Shown here: piece by piece, positions 10,301 through 21,759 of the stretch
How positions within the stretch are numbered: position 1 is the stretch's first letter
How the letters are laid out: each line of letters opens with the position of its first letter
Assembly: GCA_947471745.1 (NCBI GenBank)
Contig: CANJKZ010000956.1
Location: 248,001-312,000 of the forward strand
Direction of reading: 5' to 3'
DNA: 64,000 nt
Origin: Closterium sp. Naga37s-1
Taxonomy: Eukaryota > Streptophyta > Zygnematophyceae > Desmidiales > Closteriaceae
Program-made: the position numbers and the translations under genes
The notes under the pieces: generated by a model
Databases searched by the model: none
What the model saw: only the letters and a program-made list of their open reading frames with translations
Told to the model about the DNA's origin: nothing

Positions 10301-12019
10301 TGACTGTCTTCCGTCCGTCGGGGGTGAGTGTGCACCTGGCACAGACGTCCTTGAGGACAGGCAGGAGGAATTTGAGTTTCTTGCAGCTGCTGTACCTCAT
10401 CTCGTGGCCATGCCGCTTGCACCTAAGGGAGACCCGGATGCACCAGATATCCCGACCTCGTGCTCTTACGCCGCGGCGACTACTCCTCTCAGTTGCAGAC
10501 AGCCATGGACGCAGAGATGGCATCCTGGAAGTCCACAGGCACTTACGACGATGCAGTTCCCCCTCCTAGGGCGAACATAGTCGATGGCATGTGGATTTTC
10601 AGGGTGAAGCGGCCACCGAGTTCTCCGCCTGTCTTCAAGGCTTGTTACGTTGCACGAGGCTTTAGTCAGCGACAGGGAGTTGACTTCTTCCAGAACTTCT
10701 CCCCTACGCCGAAGATGACCACTCTTCGGGTGCTGCTGTACGTCGCCACTCAGCGTGACTACGAGCTTCACTCTCTTGACTTCAGCACAACATTCTTACA
10801 GGGCAGCCTGCACGAGGAGATCTGGCTGTGCCGCCCACTTGGATTCACTGGGTCGTTTCCTGCAGGTACCTAGTGGAGCCTACGTTGGCCAGTCTATGGT
10901 CTCCGCCACGCGCCTCGCGAGTGGCATGACACACTGAGGACGACGCTTGCGGCTCTTGGGTTTGCTCCTTCGACTGCTGACACGTCGCTGTTTCTACGCA
11001 CCGACACTTCGCTGCCGCCGTTCTACGTCCTTGTGTACGTCGACGAATTGGTCTTTGCCACTGCTGACATTGAGGCACTGGCCCTTGTGAAGTCGGAGCT
11101 GCAGAAGAGACACACCTGCACTGACCTGGGTGAGATGCGTAGCTATCTTGGCTTGCAGATCACCCGGGACAGAGCATGGCGCACCATCACCCTGACTCAG
11201 TCACACATGGTGCACCAGGTCCTTCAGCGCTTCGCCTTCAGATACTCCTCGCCACAGTCCACTCCTCTGCCTACCGGTCACTCGCTCTCAGCTCCACCTT
11301 CGGACGAGTCTGTAGAGCTGAGTGGCCCGTATCCAGAGCTTGTGGGCTGCCTCATGTACCTGATGACCTGCACTCGACCTGACCTTGCCTACCCTCTTAG
11401 CATAGTGGCACGCTACGTTGCGCCCGAGAGACACCGACCAGAGCACAGGGAGGCCGCTAAGAGGGTGTTGCGCTACTTGTGCAGTACGTCGGGCATGGGG
11501 CTCGTGCTTGGAGGACGGGGTCCAGTTGTCCTCACTGGACACGCAGACGCGTCTTGGGTTGACGACTTGGCTACGCAGCAGTCGTCACAGGTTTTCACCT
11601 TTAACCTTGGCTCCGGCTCGGTTTCTTGGTGGTCTACCTGCTCGTCTTCTGTTCTTAGTTCCAGTTGTGAGACTGAGATCTATGCAGGGGCCATGGCTGC
11701 ACAGGAGTTACGCTGGCTCACCAACCTGCTGTCAGACTTGGGAGAGCGGCCTCGTTCTCCTCCAGTTCTGTACATAGACAACAAGGCCATGATTGCCTTG
11801 TGTCAGGAGCACAGACTGGAGCACAGGACGAAGCACATCGCTCTGCGATACTTCCTTGCTCGAGAGTTGCAGCAGCGTGGTCAGCTTCGTCTTGCTTATG
11901 TGGCCACTCGAGCCAACACTGCTGATATATTCACCAAGGCACTTCAGCCTTGTGATCAGCAGCGTTTCTGTACTGTTTTAGGCCTTGTGCCTGTTTTGTC
12001 TTACTTGCTCATTGCGTGA
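7320..12019 (+). pseudogene. Copia A pol fossil: protease, integrase, RT, RNase H
   Basis: Recognisable parts are: protease around 7340-7400 (LDSGAS); integrase zinc region around 7770-7930 and core around 7980-8400 (HMDVWGPA, LHSDRGGEF); a repetitive Glu/Leu- or Gly/Pro-coding linker at about 8700-9740; RT around 10470-11300; and RNase H around 11500-11990. The order integrase before RT defines Ty1/copia. Several breaks interrupt it. Confidence 0.85.
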
Positions 12020-12248
12020 CTTTGCTTGTACTACGATCTATATACATATACCTGCATGCTTACCCCTGCTAGGTTATGATCACCGTACTGTTTGTTCTCA
12101 TTTATACAACTCTGCATGTGGACTGGCCTTGCAGATATTTGCTTATGCTCAGAGTGTCTGGTGACTTTGTGATCCACCCTGAGCTTGCTTTGCTTTTCTT
12201 GATTGGTCTTGTGACCACTTGTTCTCCCCCACTTTGCCTATGGGGGTG

Positions 12249-12380
12249 TGCCAAGCTGTTATAATGTTTATATTGTGTAGGCTATAGTGGGGGTAGCCCC
12301 TAAGGGGTGCAACCCAATTAGGGTTAGTGCTTGTACTCAGTTTCTTGTCAATGCATTCATTATCGTTCAGTACCCTGACA
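12249..12380 (+). repeat. Copia A 3' LTR
   Basis: This is a 132-bp repeat starting TGCCAAGC and ending CCCTGACA, followed by the TACTT target copy. Confidence 0.9.
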
Positions 12381-12649
12381 TACTTGTTATCACTTCCGCG
12401 TTATTGAATCCTGCGCACTCTCTTCATTACAACTCATAACACTTGGTATCAGAGCTACTTTCCTAGGTTACCCTTGCGTTTCCAGGGTAGTTTGTGTAAG
12501 GGGAGCGGTAGACTTAGTGGGCTGCAAAGCGGTCGGCCAGTGAAATAGACACAATTATTTCAATCCGACTACGATAGCGTTTGCACCTTCACTAAAGTCA
12601 TAAAAATCGCTAACCACCCCCTGCCCGTCCGACAAAGCCTGCGAAACAT

Positions 12650-13720
12650 GGACCAGGCGGAGTTGAACGAGTTTATGCAATAGTTTCGGGCAATGCAGGC
12701 CAACGTGCAGATGATATCTGTGGAGGTCGAGCGCCTGAGGAAGGAAAACGCCGAACTACACCAGGCGCGTGGTGAAGCGCGCCAGGAGTCGCCCATCGTG
12801 GATGAAGCAAGTAGTAGCTCCACGCCGAACGAGGCCATCTTCAGCGAGCTCGAGAGCTCCATGGATGCTGCAGAAGAAGGGCGGGCGCAACGGCAACAGT
12901 CGCAGCAACAATAGTCGCGAGCAGTGCCGACACATGCACCAGCAACAGCAGCGGTGACGATATCAGCAGCAGCAACAGCTCCAACGGCAGTGACAGGTTC
13001 AACAACTGTCAAGATCAAGCCGACGAACCCGCCCCCATTCAACCCAAGTGACAAGTTTGTCACTGTTTCTACATGGTTGTTTGGTGCGGAGGTGTTCTTT
13101 AATGCTGCGATGATTAATGATGATGCCACCCGCATTAGTTTTGCAATTTCACTGTTACGAGGACCTGCGTTGGAGTGGTGGCGACGCACGCTGCAAACCG
13201 AGGGTACTTCGACAGGGACAACACGTGCAAACAACGAGACCTCAACACCTGTCACGCAACGAATAGCTTCGATTTTCGGAACAACCACGATACGCACATG
13301 GAAGGAGTGGGGCGCCGCCTTGCGAGTCAGATTCGAGCACACATCCGCCTCGGACTCTGCCCGCATGAAGCTGCGTGTCTGGAAGCAGGTGACTTTGGTC
13401 CAAGACTACACCAGCACGTTCTGCAACTTGGCTGACCATGTGGATGATATGAGCGACATGGAGCGGATGGATCGCTACGTGGCGGGCCTGAAATACGAAA
13501 TTCAATATGAGGTCCGACGAACGCGGCCATGCAGCTTTAACGACGTTGTCTGGGAAGCTGAGTCAACGGATGCACTGATGCAGTGGGTGAGATCGAGCTC
13601 CCGGGAGGGCCCTCGATTTCGTGGACAGAACATGTTCAACGGCGTGGATGCGCCAAGCCGAGCCATTGGGCCGTGCTTTGCATGCAACCAACTGGGCCAC
13701 CTGAAAAGAGACTGCCCGAA
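12650..13720 (+). pseudogene. Gypsy gag fossil with CCHC knuckle
   Basis: An N-terminal coiled-coil-like stretch (VEVERLRKENAELHQ, near 12720) is followed by a capsid-type region containing LLRGPALEWWRR and YVAGLKYEIQYEV. Near 13670 comes a zinc knuckle [14 protein letters not shown], spaced C-X2-C-X4-H-X4-C. This is the usual Ty3/gypsy Gag plan. It lies at the expected distance behind the primer-binding site. Confidence 0.85.
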
Positions 13721-13779
13721 GCTGAAATAGGGGAAAAGGAACGACAGAGAAGGGTCGGGAAATCAGACGAGTCAGTAGC

Positions 13780-15758
13780 AGACGCGCGCCCTACTGACGA
13801 GACCCTGTCGCCCGACAATCATCATCCACACCGAGTTGTGGTACCGATCCGAGCTATCGACCGCAATCGGACGAATAACGTGGGTCAACATGTGGACCAC
13901 CCTGTGCTGGTAGTAGGGAGGGTTAACGGTCACAAAATAAAAATATTCGTTGATGGTGGGGCTAGCCACAACCTCATCAACTTGTCAACAACCAAAAAAA
14001 TTGGGGTGAAGCTGAACAGGTGTCTGCCGGAGATTGACGCAAGGTTGGTGGATGGGACACCGCTGGCCATTGGAGATGAAGCGCGAAAAAATTGGTTGAA
14101 GTGCGGCGACAATTTCGGGTTCGGCATAAAGATGCTTCCGACAACATTGGACGGCTACGATGTGCTGCAGGGGCGAGACTGGCTGCAACGATACAATCCA
14201 TCGATCGACTGGACAACGGGGGCATGCACCGTGCGAGGAAATACGGGGCATACGACGATTTCGAAATGGACGGACCTGGAGCCGGTGACAACACGTATCA
14301 ACGCTGTCACCATGCGACGAGCGATTAGCAAGGGGGCACGAGGCTACACTGTACACCTGTACGAGGTGGCAACCTTCGAAAGAATCGCGGACATTGACAC
14401 GCTCTGTGAGGCAGTTCCCGAGGAGCTGGCAAGCATCATCCGGAAGTATCCCGAAATCTTCGCGGATGACCTACCCGATGGCCTGCCACCTCAACGTCCG
14501 GAAGATCACAAGATACAGCTGGAACCCGGCGCGCAACCAACTGTTCGAACACAGTGGCAGCTCAGCCAACCAGAGCTTGCGGAGTTAAGGAGCCAACTGG
14601 ACTACCTACTCGCAAAGGGTTTTATCCGGCCAAGCACGTCACCTTTCGCTGCACCCATACTGTTCACGCCGAAGAAGGACGGAGGCCTACGCATGTGCAT
14701 TGATTATCGAGCGCTGAATCGGGTCACAATGAAGTCGCGTTACCCAATCCCGCGAACGGATGACCTGCTAGACCAGCTTCGCGAGTCTTGCTATTTCTCG
14801 AAGATTGACTTGCGAGGAGGCTACCCACCGAATTCACATGTTTGCCGAAGACAGCCCGAAGACTGCTTTTTGCACACGCTACGGCAGTTACAAATACATC
14901 GTGATGCCTTTCGGCCTGACAAACGCGCCCTCAACGTTCCAGTTAACCATGAACGGGGTGTTCAGTGATATGCTGGATAAAAATGTTATCGTCAACCTCA
15001 ACGACATCCTGGTGTACAGCAAGACAAAGGAGGAGCATTTCAAGGATCTGGAGGAGGTGTTCCGGCGCTTACAGCAGAATCGGCTAATTACGAAGGGCTC
15101 TAAGTGCGAGTTCCTAAAGCCGGAACTGGAGTTTCTGGGACACGTGGTTTCGGGAGATGGCATTAAAATCGACCCTCGGAAGGTGGACGCAATCGCTAAT
15201 TGGAACCCGCTGACTAACATCACCGAGCTGCAGTGCTTCCTGGGGTTTGTGAAATACGTCCGCCGGTTTGTACCCAACATGGCGGGGGTAACCAAGCATC
15301 TAACCGACCTGCTGCACAAGGACACGTATTTTCAGTGGGGGGAGAGGGAACAATCTGCATTCGACACCCTAAAAAACCTTTTGAGATCACCCCCGATCCT
15401 CCGCCTCGCCGACCCATGTCGACCGTTCGAAGTCATCACAAACGCCAGCGATTTCGCTGTTGGCGCCGTCCTTCTACAGGATTTCGGCAAAGGGCTACAA
15501 CCCATCGCATATGAATCACGCAAGATGCAGCCACCCGAGCGCAACTACGCAGTACACAACAAGGAAATGCTGGCCATCGTCCATGCGTTTCGTGTCTGGC
15601 GCTGCTACTTGACGGGAGCCGATGTGACGATCAGATTTGACCACAAATCGCTACAATACCTACAAAGCCAACCAACACTCAACCCGCGACAAATCAGGTG
15701 GTTGGACTACCTGGAATTCAACTTCAGCTACACCATCACGTACAAGAAAGGCGCCAAC
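13780..15758 (+). pseudogene. Gypsy protease, RT and RNase H fossil
   Basis: The protease motif [11 protein letters not shown] lies near 13945. RT begins around 14590, with [22 protein letters not shown] and [12 protein letters not shown]. The RT connection and RNase H follow to the insertion point, with FLGHVV, LRLADP and DASDFAVGA-type motifs. The coding region stops at 15758, where copia B is inserted, and resumes on the far side of that insert. It is broken. Confidence 0.88.
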
Positions 15759-16788
15759 TGCGGAGATTCACTCTACAACGGTAGTGAGCTAGACTACGGG
15801 GGTTGGCACGAACTACTAGGAGTTGTCGTAGCTTTGCTTAGTTCCTTAGTGCTTGCACATACACGGGAGAAATCGGCAAGAGATTTCACTAGCAAAGTTG
15901 GAATTACAGAATAGTAGAACAAGCAATGACAACAATGATTACATCAGGCACCTAGCATCTCTGCAGCTAGCCTGGTCGACCGACAGCACAGCATGGTCGA
16001 CCACCTGCCAGCGTTGCATAGAGGAGCCGCGCCAGCACTGCAGAAAGGCAACCTGCCAACACAGCAGGTCGACGGTGTGCCAACGCTGCAGCAGAGCGGC
16101 TGTCCAGCGTTGCCCCGTATAAGACATCAGTGCGCACGCTCGCAGGTGCACGCAGATGATTGGCCCGACTTGCATCGTTTAGCATCCGTTGGCTGTTGTC
16201 TGCGCCTGATGAGCGACATCGACTTCGGGATACCAACCCGAAGTCGCCTTTGCCATCGCGACCTCGATGACGTTTGCGTGCCTCCGCAGAACTCGCCGAG
16301 CAGGTTACCCGGTCGACCTGGACAACCCCAAGTGCCTCTGGTCGACCACCGGGTCCCTCTAGTCGACCACCAGGTGCCCCTGGTCGACCACAACTCCCGT
16401 CGAGCTACCCCCTGGTCGACGGACCCCTTCCGTCGACCAGAACTGTCAGCTGTTGTCACCGAGCTCCCTTCATCGACCGCTGCTCACTTGTCAGGTCAAC
16501 AGACTGCTCCGTTGACCTCCCAGTCGAACTGCAGGTCAACGGACTGCTCCATCGACCTCCCAGTAAAACTGCTCCTCCTGGTCAACGGCCCACCCGTCGC
16601 CCAGACCAGTCAGTTGCAGCTGTCGAGCTCCCTGGTCGACAGCAACACCACAGCGGTCCCCTGCAGCTCGACGAAGCCTGTCGAGCAGCTCTCCCATTGT
16701 GAACGGTCGGCTGCTACTCCCGTACATCCGACCAAGTCGTCGGCGTTGCCCAAGCGAGGGCGGGACCAACACTCCACTCCCGTTAACA
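15759..16788 (-). repeat. Copia B left LTR (its 3' LTR)
   Basis: It matches 27835-28863. It contains a cluster of GGTCGACC-centred repeats (about 16310-16445). The adjacent inner sequence, read on the - strand, has a GCAGGGGAG-type polypurine tract. Confidence 0.92.
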
Positions 16789-16949
16789 CTCCCCTGCTGC
16801 GCTCACGTTTGGGCCTCCAGCCCACACGGCAGTACTCCACGGAGAAAACTTGTCATCAGAGTGCACCCCACACACAGTACGCCATCACCGCACCAGCTGT
16901 ACAGAAGGGCACGGCACCTACTGCTGCACATCATCATCGCCGTCGTCGA

Positions 16950-19600
16950 CGTCGGGCAGACGAACTTGGCCGATGGCGACAGAGCACTGGTTGAAAGCCG
17001 GAAAATGCAGCGCCTTTGTCAGGAAGTGTGCCGGCTGCTCGGTGGTCGGGATGTAATTCAGCATGAACTTCCCGCGCCTCACCATGTGCTGCAGCCAGGC
17101 ATAGCGTCGCTCCATGTGCTTGAGGTTGCCCGTCAGCCCCAAGCCCTCAGCCACCGTGATTGCCGACTTGTTGTCCACGCAGAGGATGGTCGGCTTCCCC
17201 GCGTCGAGCAGCTTGAATTGTGCTAGGAGGAAGCGAAGTCGACGCCCCTCCTTGCCAGCGTCTGTGGCCGCGGCGTACTCTGACTCGGTTGAGGAGAGCC
17301 GTTGAAATGTATTTGTATACATTAATATACCTGCCTACAGTAGATCCTAGTGTAGCTATATTTTTCTGGTTTTGGTGGTGCACCCCCCTCCTTCCCCATA
17401 TATGTTCTTGATTTTCTATAGTGAAACCACCTTTTCTCGACTTTTCTTTGCTTCAATTCTCTCGACACTCATGCATAGCCTCAACCCTAGCATGGCTCCT
17501 ACTCTCTACTAAGCTACTATTTTGACAAGAGCGTCGCGCACTTGATGCGCTGGCTTGACCAAGAGACCGCGGCCCCTCCGAAGACCAACATGTAGCCGCC
17601 CATGCTCGTCCGGTTCTGCTTGTCGCCCGTGTCGTCGGCGTCCACGTAGCCAATCAGCTCCAGCGATTCTGGTCCACCGCCGAACTCCAGGGCGGTGTCG
17701 CGGGTTTCAGCAAGGTAGGCGAGGCAACGGTCGACCTCACACCAATGCTGGTCGCTCCTCACCGTGAGGCCACTCCCTAGCTTGTTGCAGGCGAACGCGA
17801 ACTGCAGCGAGCCAACCTTCTGCCGGTACTCCTCCTCGCGCTCCTGCACTTCCTCGTCGTCGAATGTTAGCTCGGCGTAGGCGTCGACCGAGACCGGCGT
17901 CTTCGGGACTCGACCCCCCTGCTCCTCATCGATGAAGCGCCTGCGCAGCTTGTCGGCGTAGCCTTGCTGGTGAAGCCACAGCTTCCTCGCTGTTATAGTC
18001 ACAATAGGCTTGAATGTGCCTAAAACGAAAGATAGAGTGCATAGTCGGATTTCTGCACAGCGGCTTCAAACGTTGATAGCGTTCTGTTTACGCCTTCAAA
18101 TAGCTTGCTATCAATTGGATCTGGAGCATCTTGATATCGCCTACAATAGGCAATTCACATCACACGATTTCATCAAGTATTGATGACGCAACGTCGGTTT
18201 GAACAAACGGCACTATGGTTTTCAGCTGCGTCGACCCTTCGACCGGTTGCTCTCCTCCTGCTGACTTCGACAGCCCCGTCTGTTGGTCCCCTGTCGACTA
18301 CACCCCTCCTGCTGCCTCCTGTTCGACTGGCTCCCATGTCTGCTGCTCCCCTGTCGTCGACGGCTTCCCATCATGGTCGACGAGCTTGGCGCCTTGTCGA
18401 CCGCCGTCGATGCCACTCGCCGGCGCCACAGGCAACGCCTCAAGGCTCCCCTCATCACCGGTGGTCGACACAGATGTCAACGCAGGCCAATTTGCGACGG
18501 GGGAGGAAGGAGCAAGAACAGGGGAAGGTGGAAGAACCTCCACAACATCCCCATCAGCAGGCTCGTCGACTTCGGCAAACAAGGGAACCGTTGCCGTCGA
18601 GGTGTCCGTCGGCGGGTGTGCCTACGTCCGCCCCGACGCTGGCCCATGCTTCGCCTTCCACACCTCCAGCGACAGCGTCTCGTAGAAGATCACCTCGACC
18701 GACGTGACCACCTTGTTGTTGGTCAGATCGAGTACCTCCCAACCCTTGCTCTCCGGCGACACACCCAAGTGAAGCCCCAGCGAGCTTTCGGCGCCAGCTT
18801 CCCACCGCGCTGCTGCTCAGGAACCATGAACTGCACCATGCAGCCCCACACCCGCGCCAGCGTGAGGTCGGGCTTCTTCCCGATCAGCAGCTGGTACGGA
18901 GTCGTCCCCGGCGGCGTCGTCGACCGCTCCAAACAGTTGCGCACCCAGATAGCTTGTCGTAGAGCGAGGTGCCACCAGTGGTGCTGCACGCCCATGTGCA
19001 GCAGCATTGTCCTCACGGACTCGACGGTCGTGCGCATCTCCCACTCAGCCATGCCATTCTGCTACGGAGTGTAAGGGCACGTCAGGTCGTGGACGATGCC
19101 CTTGCCGTCGACGAAGTAGGTGAACTCCTTCCTGAGGAACTCCTTTCCCTGGTCTGAGCGGAGCATCAAGACCGACTTCTTCGCCTGCCGTTCCACCAGC
19201 ACCAGCCACTTCTGGAACTCCCGCAGCACGTCGCTCTTCTTAGCGACTGGCATCATCCACACAAACCGAGTGTGGCGATCCTTCAGCAGCAGAAAGTACA
19301 AGCTGCCATCCTTGGCAGCAACCTGAAATGGCCCGCACATGTCAATGTGCACGACAGCCAGCGCCTCCTCGGCGTCCTAGCCTTTGTCGGGGAAGGTGTG
19401 CCGCGCCATCTTTCCTCCAACGCACGAGACACATGGCGGGTCTACTCCGGTTGACGGAGTGATGTCGAGCCCAGTAGCTACTTCATGTTTCGCCGAGCTC
19501 TTGATCGTGTCGACGCCGACGTGCGCGAGCCTCGCATGCAACCGGTCAGGGGTCGACTTCGTCGCCAAGACGATCGTCTGCAGAGCCACTACCTCGGTCG
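16950..19600 (-). pseudogene. Copia B pol fossil (integrase and RNase H parts)
   Basis: Read on the - strand: a pre-integrase zinc region (LHARLAHVG, CVSCVGGKMAR) at about 19550-19390; an integrase core (HIDMCGPF, LRSDQGKEF) at about 19350-19060 and its C-terminal part to about 18730; a low-complexity linker; and RNase H in two stretches at about 18000-17530 and 17300-16960 (YVDADDTGD, STESEYAAATDAGKE, VDNKSAI). A short insert separates the RNase H stretches. It is a broken fossil. Confidence 0.85.
17303..17527 (+). repeat. Probable solo LTR inside copia B
   Basis: This is an AT-richer 225-bp insert that starts TGAAATG and ends TTTTGACA, with a TATATATG motif inside. It interrupts the copia B RNase H region. 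The flanks AGAGCCGT and AGAGCGT are near-identical, as expected of a target duplication, though the length is unusual and one base differs. No coding part is present. Confidence 0.5.
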
Positions 19601-19718
19601 ACTACGACCGCGTCGAGCAAGGGCAGAGGTCGGTGCAGAGGACTCGTCCGTTGTAGCGTGCTCGACCGAGCACCTCCATGGTCGCAGCGACGAGCAGCAT
19701 CTCGTCGCCATCACCCTG

Positions 19719-19849
19719 TGTCAAACTTATATGCCATAGTCTGTCTAGGCTGTAGTGGGGTAGTTCATATAGGGTACAACACTTTTAGGTTTCCTACTTG
19801 TACCCACCTGCTTGCTAGTTAAAACATTCATTCCTTCACTATTCTGACA
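19719..19849 (+). repeat. Copia C 5' LTR
   Basis: This 131-bp LTR starts TGTCAAAC and ends TTCTGACA. A GGGTATTCTGAGCAGG segment follows where a primer-binding site is expected. Confidence 0.88.
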
Positions 19850-19919
19850 GGGTATTCTGAGCAGGTTCCCTCGTGGGAACGTTTTTTTTACGGCCCACCA
19901 CGATAAAATTTATTTTTTT

Positions 19920-20423
19920 CCTGCCCTGCCCGAAGCGCGCCTCGCGCCTACCTCACCTGCGCCGTCGCGCGCCCTGCCTTAGTGCCGCCACCCGCGGCCC
20001 TGCCTTGCTGCACGTCGCGGCCTACCCTAGCTGCCTGCCGCGGCCTCTGTCCTGCCGCTACTCGTCGCGGCCCTGACCTACCCTACCGTCCAGCCGCAGC
20101 CCTGCTCTACCGCCGCCAAGTAGCGGCCCTGCCCGGCTGCCGCCCTAGTCGCGGCCCTGACCTAACCGCCAGCTGCGGCCCTGCCCTGCACCCACCCCTG
20201 GTAAGCACCCGCGCCGCCCAGCCGAGCCGCGCCGCCCTGGCGCGCCGCGCCGCCAGGAGCCGAGCCGCGCCGCCCAGCCGAGCCGCGCCGCCCTACCGAG
20301 CCGCGCCGCCCTGCCGAGCCGCGCCCCCCTACTGAGCCGCACTGCCCTGCCCGCGCTGCTCCTGCTGCTACTGCTGCTCCTGCTGCCACTGCTGCTACTG
20401 CTGCTACTGCTGCTACTGCCGCT
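19920..20423 (+). repeat. GC-rich leader repeats of copia C
   Basis: GCCGCGCCGCCC-type repeats, then a (CTGCTGCTA)-like run, fill the space between primer site and gag. Confidence 0.75.
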
Positions 20424-21620
20424 ATGGCTAGCCCTAATGTTCTTACCTTTGATGCTGAGGGGCGTGCGGTTGACTTTGACGTGTGGGTTGACGACCTGCA
20501 GCTCTTTCTTCAGTGTGACTCTAAGGATGGAGTATCCCTTTTCGATCACACGTCCGGTGTCTCTCCTGCACCTGCTGCCACTGCTGACAGTATGGTTCGC
20601 TCGCAGTGGACCACTCGTGACGCTGTTGCTCGCCTTGCTTTTTGTAGTCACCTACCGACTGCTGAGCGCGCGCACTTTGGCCAGTACAAGACTGCTAAGT
20701 CTTTGTATGACGCTGTCGTAGTGTGCTACTCCTCCCCTGCCACTGCTGCCCTCAGCCGCCTCATGCTGCCGTACCTGTTCCCTGACCTTGTCGCCTTTGC
20801 CACAGTCGCTGACCTCATTACTCACCTCCGCACTAGTGACGCCCGCTACCGCGCTGCGCTTCCCACTGAGTTCTGTGCCAAGAACCCTCCCCCCCATGTA
20901 CATCACCCTTTAATACCTAGTCACCCGCCTCCCTGACTCCCTTGCTTCAGTCAGGGACCACTTTCTCTCCCTTTGCCCCACCGAGCTCACCGTCGACCTG
21001 CTAGAGGAGCGCCTCACTGCAGCTGAGAAGAGTATCGTTGGTGTAGGTGCTTCTCGCGGCAACCCTCGCGCCCCTTTCTTTGAGGGGTGTTCCCCTGTCC
21101 CCCTTCTCCCCTCTGTTGCTTCTGCTGCTGCTGTCGACCTCGTTGGCACTGAGGAGGTCGGGGCTGCGTCTGCTCCCAGTGGGAGGCGTCGCAACAGCAT
21201 TTCAAGGGGGGCAAGGGTTGTGGAGGGGACGGTGGGGGCGGCGGTGGAGGCGGTGGAGGAGGCAGAGGGGGTGGCGGTGGAGGTGGGGGTGGTGGAGGGA
21301 GTGGGGGCTTCGGTGGCAGCGGTGGGGGTGGTGGAGGCAGCGGCAGCGGCGGTCAAGGCAGCGGCAACGGTGGTGGAGGTGGCGGCGGCGGTGGTGCTGG
21401 TCGAGGTGGAGCCGCGCAGCGTGGAGGCTTTGGTGGTAGCCAGCGCCAGCAGCAGCCGCGTTCCCGTGAGACCCCGTCGGCCCAGCAGCTTCGTGAGTGG
21501 TACGCTGGGCGTGGGAGGTCTGGGGGTGTTGGTCCCTGCACTTACGTTCTTCGCACCGGCGGGCGCCGTGGGGGGACGTGCGGGCTACCACACACTACGC
21601 AGCGCTGCTTCGGTCGCCTG
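20424..21620 (+). pseudogene. Copia C gag fossil
   Basis: It starts MASPNVLTFDAEGRAVDF, with capsid-like motifs AHFGQYKTAKSLYD and YSSPATAALSRLMLPY. A glycine-rich region lies at about 21190-21420. Near 21540-21615 is an unusual Cys/His motif, C-X13-C-X3-H-X4-C (PCTYVLRT... C..PHTTQRC), also present in copia D. It is part of a broken element. Confidence 0.82.
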
Positions 21621-21759
21621 ACTGACGCCTGGCGCGCCCAGTTTCCTGACGCTGTTGAGCTCCCTCGCTGGGGTGATCTGCTTAAGCAGAATGTTGCTAT
21701 CTTTGATCTTGATTTCGATGCTATCCTTGCTGCCATGTATGCTGCGACTGATAGTGCTG

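Larger units (their letters stand above)
5487..12380 (+). mobile_element. Copia A: Ty1/copia retrotransposon, fossil, inserted in the gypsy 5' LTR
   Basis: It is bounded by LTRs at 5487-5619 and 12249-12380, with the 5-bp target duplication TACTT at 5482-5486 and 12381-12385. The order Gag, protease, integrase, RT, RNase H is that of Ty1/copia. A primer-binding-like TGGTTTCAGAG begins at 5620, and a polypurine TATGGGGG-type tract precedes the right LTR. The LTRs differ at about 15 of 132 positions. The element is clearly broken, with several disruptions along the coding region. Confidence 0.93.
5275..12441 (+). repeat. Gypsy 5' LTR, split by copia A
   Basis: The LTR occupies 5275-5486 and 12386-12441, interrupted by a complete copia insertion with target duplication TACTT. 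The pieces total 268 bp and match the 280-bp 3' LTR apart from a 12-bp gap. A TATA-like GCTATATTAG lies near 5448. Just after the LTR, TTGGTATCAGAGC at 12444-12456 is a primer-binding site for initiator tRNA-Met. Confidence 0.92.
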
